A stretch of DNA of 61,804 bases from Phoronis australis. Its lineage: Eukaryota; Phoronida; Phoronidae. Position 1 is the first letter of the stretch. Each line of letters begins with the position of its first letter. Of this stretch, positions 50,808 through 61,320 are shown piece after piece. Location of the stretch: the NCBI GenBank assembly GCA_002633005.1, contig NMRA01000028.1, positions 149,398 through 211,201 on the forward strand, written 5' to 3'. The notes under the pieces are model-generated. The model was not told the DNA's origin and did not search any database. It saw nothing but the letters and a program-made list of their open reading frames with translations. The position numbers were made by a program, and so were the translations under genes.

Positions 50808-52432
50808 GTTGACGTTTATTACTGAGCTTTCTGTTTCAAAATGAATTATTCTCACCCTAACCAATACATATATAAAACTGAAACGAAGTCTGTCTCATTA
50901 GATGCAATTTGTAATGCCTTTGGTGTGTTCATGAGTGCAAGTGATTTGAGAAGCCAGCAATGAATAAATCACTGCATTACCAGCTTTAGGTACAATAAAA
51001 CTATTAATTGACCAGATAATTTGCTGACAGAAACTGTTGAGAAACAATAACTCGATTTTCTATCCCACGGCTAGGTGTTAGGAGAATATTTATTTACATA
51101 TACATAATTCAAATAATGATTGTCAATGTACAACTTCTGCCCCGACAGTTCTGTGGTCAAAGGGAACCTGAATTTGCGGCCCCGGCCCGACGAGTACGTA
51201 GATTTGCAGTTTCGTGGCTAATTCACCAACATTATCACGTGCACATTACTTCTTTGGCTCACTAGTATAGTATTTTTTGACTTGAATTTTAGTTTCCAAC
51301 TTTGGCTGGTTTATGTTCGTGATGTCTTCAGTCCGGCCACGATGGGCCTGATCGGGTTCCGAGCCACTGGCCGGGATAACGAGTCAGTCCATCCGCGATG
51401 GGCCTGATCGGGTTCCGAACCACTGGCCGGGATAACAAGCGTTTTGTGCGTTTAGAACTGAACTAAAAAAATCACAACTCTAAATAACACAGATCTAGGT
51501 TCTCCTGTCTGTATTTCACGGAAGAATACTTCAAATTTATCTCCAAACAGACCCCAAACTCCTGCTACGGACATTGGTAAATTGGCCTGCCGAACTTTGT
51601 AGGCTACTGTGTGTCCAAATCATGCGCGCACCTAGCCTACAATATGGGGGGGCTCGAATTCTCGAGGTTGTGGACCTTTTGCTAAGAAAAGGGCGGGCAG
51701 ACTAAAAAAAAAAAAAAAACGGGAGCACCGGTGTCTGAATTGCGCCTTTACACATATTTAATGGACTTTTGTCCCATTTTCTAAGACTTTTTGTGTCTCA
51801 GGGGGGCAGACTTTTTTGTCCACTTCGTCAAATGGGGGGGCTCATTCGAAATATAATAACATACGGAATATTTTTAAGGGTTTTACATTGAAGTTTGATG
51901 ATTTATTGGTGTTAATCGATGAATTCAAGCGATTAGCTGATACCGGTTACCCGTGTTGTGAACTGCTGAACGGACTGCGTGTGAAATCAATGACGTCATT
52001 GGATAATTTCAACACCTCTGTCAGCCGTCAGGTGTCAGGTAATGCAACCGAACGTGCCATTATCGAGTAGAACTACTCGATCTAAACTGATACAAAATAC
52101 GTTGTTTTTTTTGGGTGGCATGCTCCTTTATGTGAATGGTGAGATGCCTTGAACGTCAACACAGCATTCATGTATGTAACTTTTTTCGGGGCCAAATTTA
52201 TGTGAAATTAAATTTATACAGTTGAGCACTTTTGCGACAAATCTGTTTAGTTAACCCAATACCTACAGAATTAGAACTGGGCCGGGTTCAGGAAAAGCAC
52301 AATCGAGTCGCATTATAACGTACCTGTCTTTTATACATTCGATTGCTGAATACTCTTTCTACAATTCATTTTTCAGGGATACAGAACTTGTAACACATGT
52401 GTGTTTGTGGATTGCCTAACCACCAAATAACA

Positions 52433-52534
52433 ATGAAGTAATATCCCACGAGACATTATTCCGCGTATCGACCTAGGCTCGGCCTTCGGTCTCGGTCGAT
52501 ATGCGGAATAAAGTCAAGTGGGATATTACTTCAT
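52433..52534. mobile_element. 102-bp fold-back with perfect 17-bp ends
   Basis: ATGAAGTAATATCCCAC...GTGGGATATTACTTCAT, with inner arms ATTCCGCGTATCGACC and GGTCGATATGCGGAAT. A MITE-like hairpin. Confidence 0.85.
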
Positions 52535-53368
52535 GTACGCCAATCGAGGCACGTTTTGTATTTATCTCATACACTTCGAATTCCTAAGTTTCTTACATTT
52601 TTTCGACAGATTTTTTAAATACTTTACCCAGACTGTTCACATGGCGGATCACATCCTACATGTATGTACTTGCGCAGTAGGTTGCAAGTTTTCTCTTGGT
52701 AAAAGAAACAGTTTTAAAGTATCAATTTATTTCTTGAAAGAGGTAACAAAGATGAAAACAACTGCAACTGTGCAGTGAACTTATAACATTTCCTGGAAAT
52801 AGTCAAAAAACAACAATATTTGATATTGTAGTTTCCTAAGAATCGGCGCCTGAGTTGCAGATGATATAGTATTCAGCAATTGAAAACTGAGACATAAGTG
52901 TCATATAATTAACAGTTTTATTCCAGATTTTACGTTTAGGGCCTAGTTGCATGTCGAATGTTAGTTACACTAGCTGCAAATGTATTACTTTAAACTATAT
53001 TCGGAAAGTTTGATGATCGAACCAGCTGAAGACGTCGAGTCGACATTGACCTACCTGAACTTTCCATGTAATAGGACAGTTGAAGTAGTGCGGGAAGTGA
53101 ATACGGAAAACTTTATTACATGGCCGTATTTCCCTCGCCAGATTCAACGCGTATGGGATAAAATGTAATAAACAACCCTGCCAATCAAAGTGCAAAACTT
53201 TTTTGAAAAACTACCATTTTCAATAATGATTCCACAAATATGTAGAACATACAAAGGTAACTTAACCTGTTAAGCGAATCATAAAAATCGGTTCACTATA
53301 ACTGGGTTTACGCACGTCAAAATTAAGTTGACTTCAGGTGACTGACTTATAAGGAAAGCAGTCTGCAC

Positions 53369-53680
53369 TCAATTGACCTATCGCCAGGACTGACCGACGG
53401 CTTAACTGACCAATCAGAAAGCTGGCTCCAAAATACTATTCCTCCAACACTCATTTTCTCACAGTGGCCTTTACAAATACTCACATGAACGTACGATTGT
53501 CTGCTGAAAAGCATCGCCTGTTACCTTTGTCGAAGCGTTTTCGAATAGTCCAAAAAACATTCATCGATTCCATCACGAACGTCGCTCTATGACGATGTAT
53601 TTGCTTCCGACATCTTGTTTGATGGTCGGGTGTCACGTGACTTTTCGCAAGGGGGCGGAGCTTGCGATAGGTCAATTAAT
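53369..53680. mobile_element. About 310-bp inverted-repeat element
   Basis: AATTGACCTATCGC at the left and GCGATAGGTCAATT at the right. Inside near the right end is CACGTGA plus a GGGGGCGGAGC box. A minus-strand frame with a GTAAC donor-like end is probably incidental. Confidence 0.65.
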
Positions 53681-53737
53681 GTGATATAAGCAACAAAAAA
53701 GATATAGAATGAGCTGCTGGTCTCACTGAATAATGAG

Positions 53738-53781
53738 GTCAATCCAGGCCAGTATTCAAGGTCAATCCAGGCCAGTATTCA
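53738..53781. repeat. Tandem duplication of 22 bp
   Basis: GGTCAATCCAGGCCAGTATT plus CA occurs twice in a row. Confidence 0.9.
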
Positions 53782-55851
53782 ACGGCAACGTAAATGACAA
53801 TTTCATGTCATGGTTACTGTTTAGAAAACAAATTGGCGTCATCAATGCGTTCTCTAGATATCATCCGGAAACACTCTTTTCCAAAAAAATATTGAAAAAG
53901 CCACGCACCCTGACCCCAGGGGGCAGGTCGGATTGAAAATAGGCAGGAACCGTTCGGATGCCCTACACCCTTTTGCCAAATTTAATCAAAATCCGACCAG
54001 GGATTTTTGAGATATCGAGCGGACAACCAGATGCTGGAACAAAGTGATGATAATATGTGCCCCGGCAGATGTATAATTTTATGTGTGGACACAAAGAAAT
54101 TCATGCTGCACCAAAGTAAGTGAAATAAGTCAAATCACAACCTGTAAATGTTTGTCAGTTTGACGGTCAATAACCTGCCCTCAAAGTTTCAAAATCAATA
54201 AAGTAGGTTCAAGTGCAGGTGTATGTTTACAGGTGGTTGATTATAAAAACCAAATTTTTATTCGCTCTAGGACAAATACATCATCTCAATGAATGCATCT
54301 AAGTCCCCAAACAATCTATGGTGTCATTTAGTAAAAACAGTGCCAAAAAGCTGTCACTTTTAACTTGAAGGGGGTTGGCCAAAGTTAGTCCATCCCAACA
54401 ACCTTTGTTATGATATAGCAGTGACACAATGAAATATGCCTTGTTGTTGGATGGTAATTAGGGTAGTAGGTGGACAAGGTCAGCCTGCACTCTAGTGTCA
54501 GGAGCTTTACCACTGCAATGGGGTGGGAAAATCAAATAATAAATTCACATGGAAATGTTCAGCGTCTGAAATGTCTCTGAGTAACTAGAAATTGTGTGTG
54601 TTTCATATCCCTGTCAACTCTCACAATGTATGGCATATAATTTGTGTTAAGTAATGATGGCAGGTGACTCCCTTGAATTCATTATGACAAGACCAATTCT
54701 AGTGGTACCAAAGGAAATTTTGAGGCAAGTTTGCAAAAACTAAGTTATTTATTTTAATGGTTAGGACCCAACAATTTCAAACCAAACCCATACTCTCTAA
54801 AACTGTCGCATACCATCCATTTTCCAGCATTGCTTTTTTTTCTTCGATCATTTCCTTTCACTGTAGGAAAAAATCCCTCAGATATATTATTCAAATTCTT
54901 AGCATTTTCTTTGGAATTAGGAGTACTCACATTGCTAGTTAAGATATTGCCTTAACTGTTTTATCGAGGTATTCCCTCACCCTTTTGCTATGTACGTATT
55001 ATGCGCAACTCTACTTATCATGACTATTATCACTAACGTCAATTATTATTATCATTATTATCCAACAGTTATCAACATGAGGGTCATTAGTTCCAATTTA
55101 ACAATCAATTAACTCAGATCACCTGTCATACATAAATGTCAATAAACTAAACTAACAGTAGACTAGTATCAGCCAGGCATAAAACCACAGCTTAGCCAAA
55201 CAGATAGAGCACCTGTTCTAGTGGGAACACTTCCTAGAATCCTATCTGAACTGACTTCCAAGAAACCACTAGAGCCTTAATTTGGAGCATAACACTAAAG
55301 TGACAAGCTTGGGTCAGATTTATTAACATGGTAACTCACTGCTTATGTGTGCCCAACTATAATTTTAATACATGAACTCAAGGAAGTATTTCATGTAAAA
55401 GGCAGATGGAGACGGCAGACTATCTACAACAGATGCAGTAGTAGCCATGAACAAGAATGATAATGAGCACAATTAGTATCATTTAATCACAATAGCAAAC
55501 ATTGGCATGGAACTCCTTAGCATTGTGAAACCTGCAACTTTCCTTTAACCCAGTTTCAAATTCTGGTAAGCAAGACAGGCCGGCCGAGTCAACAAAAGCA
55601 AAACGAGATTTCTTTCACACAAGGAAATTTGCAACAGATGTTTTTGCATTAATCATCACCATAAAGCAGTTTGATGACAGGACGATCGCAGAATTAATAA
55701 AAAACAGTATGAAATTCCACTGCCTCATTAAATCTTAAATCCAAGACACAGGTGAACTTCAGGTGACACTGAACGTTGTCAAATGAAACCATGGGCTTGT
55801 TTTTGCAACAAATTACTAGATCAAGTTACTAGCCACTCAGTGCTTGAAGTG
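53782..55851. other. Intronic sequence without recognised features
   Basis: AT-rich with short simple repeats (ATTATTATC near 55036). Nothing coding or mobile recognised. Confidence 0.5.
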
Positions 55852-57599
55852 CAGGGATATACCCAGGTTTCAAAACCTTGCTAGCCAGCTGGGCGAGGGA
55901 GCCAGAAAATTTACTCGCCCAGCCCTAAGTTCAGTCACCCGGCCGTTTATGTACTATGTCACCACAAACTTTCTGCCAGTGTAAATAAAAATCATTGTTT
56001 CGTGTGTCGACATCACCATCTATTAGGGCTACCGTATTCGCCCTAATAAGCGCCCAAGGTGCTTAAAAAAATTCTTTTCGGAAGGCGTGCGACGCTCGTT
56101 ATAGCCAAGGGCGGTTGAAACCCGGTCTCCGAAACGGGTGAAATTGGAAGCTATAGGATTCATCAAATTTATGCGCTGTGACATAGGCCTATCTGCAACT
56201 TATGACAGACTGTCTACAAAACTGTGGTGCATTGCTATCAAACTTTGTTGTTAAATAACGATCTTTTTAAAAAAAATGTGCTGAAATCCCAGGGCGAAAA
56301 CTTGCCGAATGATGTGTCGCTGCTTCGCGGTCGTCAATAGGAATTTTGAATTCTTGAGTAAAATACAGTTTCGACTCAATAAATTAACTGAAATCCTCCC
56401 TAAACAGTGTCCCTCAGATTTTTAAGTTCCTAAGGAGTCGGGATTAACTGCAGATTGAGTCCAAATCTGCGCTACATCACACCCCGCAACACGAGAAAAT
56501 CTGGACAAACACACATGTTGTTGTCACGCAAGTGACGTTTGTTTTGAAGTTAGTCTGCAGGTGTGCGCCGAGTGAGCGAGCGCGTGCGAGTCATCAGAGT
56601 TCATTTGCCAGAGTAGCAGGCCCACATAATTACATATGTAGGCCCTAGCGCACGCTGTCTTGGCCACGTGCTCATTAACACTGGTCAAAATTCGATTCGC
56701 AGTTTTTACGCATACAAAGTAGTCTGGATTCCCGTTGAGGAAGACGATCTGTGCGGGAAAGATACAATGCAATCCCGTTGACCAGTACGCTCCGTCTCTT
56801 CTGAAAGACCTCGACCATAGTGGGACACGTTCCTCGCAAGATAGCAAAACTTTTGCATTCTTTTTGAAGCATTGCAGAAGTTTGAAGTGTACAGCCACGG
56901 CTAAATACTGACATAGCGGCGAGGCTCGTGGTCTAGAAATTCCGCGTACAATGATTTTTCAGAACTGTTGCATATTATTGATAAATTGAAGACATTACTG
57001 TAGAATTTTAGAACTGTAGGTAAGGCATTTTTCGCATATGTACACGTTCATGGACTGGGCGCTTATTTTAGCGAAGTCTGAAAACGAGTGGGGCGCTTAT
57101 AAGGGGCATGGGCGCTTACTAGGACGAATGTTATAATTTATAAAATAATTTTGGCTAAAATAACATTGCACATTACAATAAGAAATCGGTTCCAAGAAAT
57201 ATGGCATTTCACTTGCTGTGAGCACATGGACCAGTCTTCCGCCTTTCCCCCATTTTCTTTGCTTCAGACTAGTCGACAAATTCCTTTGTGCATGACCACA
57301 GTCACCGTGATCTTTTGTCTAGACGAATCATGTAGCGGGTGACTTGTACTGAATTGGTAGGATCGCCCTGCACCGATGCTTTTTACTGCCTGAGCATGAA
57401 CACGCTAACCAAACTGAACGTTAAATTCATGAAAAAACAAAGAGGAAAAAATTTATTCATGTTCAACTGGGAAACAATGTAGTGCTTTTGCGCTCTGAAA
57501 ATTCGCTTGCCACCTGGGCGACTGGAAAGTCAACTTCTACTCGCCCAGCACCATTTTTACTCACATTAGCGACTGGTCGAATGGTTAAGTATATCCCTA
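55852..57599. mobile_element. Composite transposon: outer element with 6-bp TSD
   Basis: Ends CAGGGATATACCC and AAGTATATCCCTA, flanked by GAAGTG (55846-55851) and GAGGTG (57600-57605). Sub-terminal CTCGCCCAGC occurs at both ends in direct orientation. About 1.1 kb of it is a second transposon (56034-57130), leaving an outer element of about 0.65 kb. Confidence 0.75.
56034..57130. mobile_element. Inner transposon nested in 55852-57599
   Basis: ATTCGCCCTAATAAGCGCCC at the left and GGGCGCTTACTAGGACGAAT at the right are inverted repeats of 20 bp with two mismatches. A 124-codon minus-strand ORF (56524-56898) lies inside but shows no transposase motif I recognise. Confidence 0.7.
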
Positions 57600-57699
57600 G
57601 AGGTGGTACCTGGGAGGCATATGATAAAAATTTGGCCGAATTTCATTAACAGAAGTCAAAATGCACCGAAACATTGGTTTCTTAAAACGTTACGGTAAA

Positions 57700-57895
57700 G
57701 TCGTGCGATTTTCGGACAGCTCGCCATTTTCGACCAAGATTAACTATTTCCAAAATGAGTTTTTCATAGTCCACGAAATTCGTACAAGGTCCAAAAACTG
57801 TTTTTCAATGATCCTCGAATTTAGGACAATGTCATAAACATCGGATTTTTGTCTCGCAAATTTCGGACAAGGAAAATTTTAGAAACGGTAATTTG
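57700..57895. repeat. Degenerate ~41-bp repeats
   Basis: Units around CGAAATTCGTACAAGGTC, CGAATTTAGGACAATGTC and GCAAATTTCGGACAAGG. Located just inside KLF intron 1. Confidence 0.45.
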
Positions 57896-58322
57896 GGATC
57901 GACACAACTCCCGTGTCACTAAAGCGTTCAACGGATGATTACTACTGCATAAGGCTTGAATCCGAGAATCGGTATAACGGGCTTTGTAATTTTTAAATTG
58001 TCTTGACGATGTCACGACCGTTACTCGACTGTCTTGTGTTTAGCTTGTGTTTGGTACTTTAGCTATGAAAAGAATCACCGAGTCCCGAAAACTTTTTCTG
58101 ATGAAAATACAAATAGGAAATACACCGAAGGCTGCAACTTTTCATTGTAGCGTAACATGTGCTCTGGTTTAATTAGACAGTGCTGTTCGACTTCTGACTG
58201 TGACACTGAACTTGCACGCCCGACATCAACTTGCGTGTTTACGAAACGTTTTTATTTTTAAAACGTCCTGGCCTTTGCAAATGCCCAACTATCGTCGGAC
58301 AATAAGTTTTGCTGCGACTTAC

Positions 58323-58361
58323 CTGCATCCCGGCGAATAATTGAAATCTTCGTGCAGCCAT
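58323..58361 (-). CDS. KLF coding exon 1 (candidate start)
   Basis: ATG in good context (CCCAGAATGG) opens MAARRFQLFAGMQ and stops at a consensus donor CAG|GTAAGT, phase 0 as exon 2 requires. An in-frame TAA lies 12 codons upstream, so translation cannot start earlier in this exon. With it the CDS is 612 nt: 203 residues plus stop. The peptide has no family signature and the match rests on phase, donor and start context, so another first exon 29 kb nearer to exon 2 cannot be excluded. Confidence 0.55.
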
Positions 58362-58740
58362 TCTGGGCTTGCTTAATAATTTTGAATGGGGCAGTTAGCA
58401 AGGAATGAGCCACCACTGACAAACATTCAGTGCTAACAACGCAATTTTTGGGTTGAAACAAAAATTGTTCATTAGAAATCTGTATGCAGTTCAAACGTCT
58501 TTCGTTTTTCAGTGTCTTCTTGGTAGTGCTCATTCGTGTAATGTGTTTAGCAGTGAAAGGTCCAGCACTCAGAACGGCGTGCTGGCGCACACGCAATTGT
58601 TACAGAGACATTGCATCCTTGCCTTATGTTGTTTAAGTGCCTATACTATAACACATATCAAAAACTAATATACATCCACGTAACCACGCTTCACTACCCT
58701 TACAAATTCTCTGTCTCTGATAAGCATCGCAGATGCAAGA

Positions 58741-59757
58741 CAGTGGTGGATCTAGGATATCACAAGGGGGCCCAACATTTTGTCTGAAAATATTTGTGCA
58801 AAGAACGATTAGATTTGCAGAGCACCAACTGGGGGATAGGTCAGGAGGTGGGGTTTGCCCCCTCCCACCCAGGAAAATTTTTTGTTTTTTATCTAAAAAT
58901 CAAGCATTTTCCTTGATTCCTGAAGTATTATCCAAGAAAAAAGACAATGAAAAATAAAATAAAAAGACATGGAGAACGTGTCAAACATGAAACTGCAGTT
59001 ATCACAGAGTCAAACTCACGAGCTGGTGGACAAAGAGCGCATGCTTTACCACTGCACCACCACGATTTCTCTCCTAACTTGATAATAAGAGACCTACTTG
59101 TTCATGGTCCATAGTGTTTGTGTGTGAAACCTACTTCTTTTTGTAATGCTTATTACAATTTTTATATTTTGTGCAATCAGTTTGTAACAAATTTGTTGTA
59201 TTTAAAATGGATTTCAATTGCCCAAAAGACCAAATCCGTTTTTTTGTGTCGGCATAAATGACGCGATTGCTTTGAAAATCGTCTTAAGTTAATGTTTGAC
59301 AAAGAGAGAATTATGAGTTTCTGAACGATTCACTAAGGCTTCGATTAAAATTTACATCTTACCGGCAGCTTCTGTTTTTTTCATCCTCACTCAGATTCCA
59401 TTTTCTTTAAAAAAATGAAGTAATTTTCTTCATTGCACAGTTGAGCAGATGACGGAAACGGAGTCGTAGTCCGCAGCGTCACTGCCGGTCGCCTGGGATA
59501 TCGCGGGAGAGCCTATACTTAGCCATAGTTTCGTTACGATTGAGCCGTGTTACGAATTTGACACTTGAAATTGGATCTGAGCCACCCCCCAAACACACTA
59601 AAACTGCACACATTTAAATCTTGTTTCAGCCGTATAATGTTAATTACCAGGGTTAATTAATAAACTCAACATTTCCCTACTTTCTTGCTGTTTTATTTTT
59701 TGCGGCAGCCAAGGGAGGGGGCCCGGGCCCCCTGGGCCCCCCCTAAATCTGCCTATG
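58741..59757. mobile_element. 5-bp-TSD transposon, complete copy (1017 bp)
   Basis: Same family as 43445-44446. Ends CAGTGGTGGATCTAGG and CCTAAATCTGCCTATG, flanked by CAAGA (58736-58740, 59758-59762). No transposase. It holds a tRNA-like segment near 58990-59073. Confidence 0.85.
58990..59073 (-). repeat. tRNA-like segment within the transposon
   Basis: Minus strand GTGGTGCAGTGGTAAAGCAT (A-box-like) and GTGAGTTTGACTCTG (B-box-like). The gapped copy keeps a better B box (GTGAGTTCGAGTC, around 43715-43727). Confidence 0.5.
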
Positions 59758-59762
59758 CAAGA

Positions 59763-60849
59763 ATCTCGCTAAAGAAGCTAGTGTGATCGTGTGCTTCGCT
59801 TGCAATACTTGACTATACGTCTCGAAGTCTTCAGGCCAGCGTACTCGTGAGATTCTCACCCATGCGCCTCTGGACGAAGACTAGGGTAGAGTTCAGTTAG
59901 CTGTCTTGGGAATAGAAAAATCTAGCCAAAATCACATTTTCAATTAATATACACACAATATGTCATGTAATTTCATGAATTCTTGCTTTTTAGCGAAGTC
60001 CTAGCGTTACGAGCTTTACCCCTATGTAGACCTAAAAAGATTGAATTTGCAGCGACCCAATTTTGCTTGCTCATCCACTGGTCTGTGTACTTGTGGTCAT
60101 GTTCGCATGGTCAATAGGCGATGCACCACCAGAAGAAACGGCCCTGTTATCTTCCACGCAGATTATCAGCAAGTGTTAACGATTATCAGTTTCATTTCAT
60201 CCACGAACAGATTTCATAAGTCAGAGTTTTCACTGTGGTTAAAAACGTAAGCCAACCCAGATATGTTAGGTCACCTCAATTGCATGAAGACGTGCCAGTG
60301 TATCACTGAGTTAACATCGGGCGTTTCAAAGGCTGTGGATGAGAAAGGTTTTAATTGTAAAAAACGGTTGGGTGAATTTGATGTTGGTAGCATTTGAAAT
60401 TGCATTCGCTTTCTAGACAACGCCCTTATATATACAACATATTAGTTAATCGTGTCTTCAGCTGCGCAGCACTGTACTAGTCGACGCATTCCCATCGTTT
60501 GCAGTAGGCCTAAACATATGTAGAACGACAGCGCTTCTTCAACAATTCAGATGACTACAAGAACGACGAATGGGGATGAAAGTCGATGAGAAACTACTCC
60601 TTTTACTATCGTGATTGTCTTTGTAATCTATTTTGGACAATTGTTCATTCGAAGTTTTAATGTTGAAACTGAGCTTTCAGTTAATATGGAAATAAACGTG
60701 TCAGAGTCAACGTGCGTTTCGGTTTGTAACCAGCAGACAATGCATGGATACATTTAACAAACATAAATATATACTATGCTCTGTTCATCACCTTCTTCAT
60801 TGAACTCAGTCCCACATCCATTACTGTTACGTTTAATGCAAAATTCATT
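59763..60849. other. Upstream flank of KLF
   Basis: No recognised gene or repeat family. The ORFs at 60041-60250 and 60754-61176 lack any domain signature. Confidence 0.4.
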
Positions 60850-61320
60850 AAAATTGAGAAGGCGCATGTTTTGATGGTCGGAAACCCTCTTTGTACGTCG
60901 AATACGCAAGTCCAGCTTTTTATTGGGAAACCATATTAAAAAAGCGCCTATCGAAGCCCTCTTTGTGGGTTGATATTGAGAAAACGCATTTTTACAAAAG
61001 AGAATCAGTTGTCTGGAACGTTTCATATGCGTCAACAATGCAAACCAGACCCACTCATTGGAAAGCCCATATTTGTCACCATTAAGACTTTTTTTCACAA
61101 CGCAGCCCGCTATTTCAAGTGAGATAGCACATTTTTGATAAGATTCCGTCACTTGCCGAGAACGGTTTTTGAGCATCGGCGATGCAAGCCAAATATTTCA
61201 TATTGAGAAAGCGCATCTTTGAAAAGAAGAACCAACACTTGTCGGGAACGGTCTTTATGCCTTGACAACGCACATTTCGTATTGGGAATGCCAGATTTTC
61301 AAAAATTAACCGCGCAGACC
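60850..61320. repeat. Degenerate ~80-bp tandem array
   Basis: About six to seven units marked by TATTGAGAAAGCGCAT followed by TGTCGGGAACGGT and CGACAATGCAAACC-like stretches. The clearest units are near 60973, 61120, 61200 and 61279. Confidence 0.65.

Larger units (their letters stand above)
49890..52126. mobile_element. Ballast/THAP element, copy C (inverted orientation)
   Basis: Ends AGGACAATGCCACC and GGGTGGCATGCTCC, flanked by TTAA (49886-49889) and TTTA (52127-52130). Orientation is opposite to A and B. It carries the same convergent ORF pair, the TGACGTCA palindrome (51991) and, at about 51620-51850, an inserted GC-rich segment bounded by repeats of ATGGGGGGGCTC. Without that insert its length is about that of copy A. 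Confidence 0.8.
29358..58322 (-). other. KLF intron 1 (about 29 kb, transposon-rich)
   Basis: No coding exon was recognised here apart from transposon-borne ORFs. Sub-stretches: 29.4-33 kb mostly plain, with a 21-bp minisatellite; 33-34.7 kb fold-backs; 34.7-38.3 kb plain AT-rich; 38.3-40 kb repeats and a tRNA-like module; 40.1-52.1 kb ballast/THAP elements and nested insertions; 52.1-58.3 kb hairpins, MITEs and a nested transposon. A missed short exon cannot be excluded. Confidence 0.55.

Noticed and set aside
51816-52070. 84-codon + ORF at the end of element copy C
   Set aside because: It runs across an inserted segment and the terminal region; the other copies do not keep the frame.
52980-53168. 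62-codon + ORF (YSESLMIEPAEDVESTLTYL...) that faintly recalls a sulfotransferase C-terminal region
   Set aside because: The likeness is too weak to name, no splice or upstream exon was found, and it lies inside an intron full of repeats.
53481-53675. Minus-strand first exon with a GC box and CACGTG near 53.6 kb
   Set aside because: It lies wholly inside an inverted-repeat element (53369-53680), so promoter-like motifs are more likely transposon sequence.
56524-56898. 124-codon minus ORF
   Set aside because: Within the inner nested transposon, two overlapping frames are open, and no transposase catalytic motif is visible.
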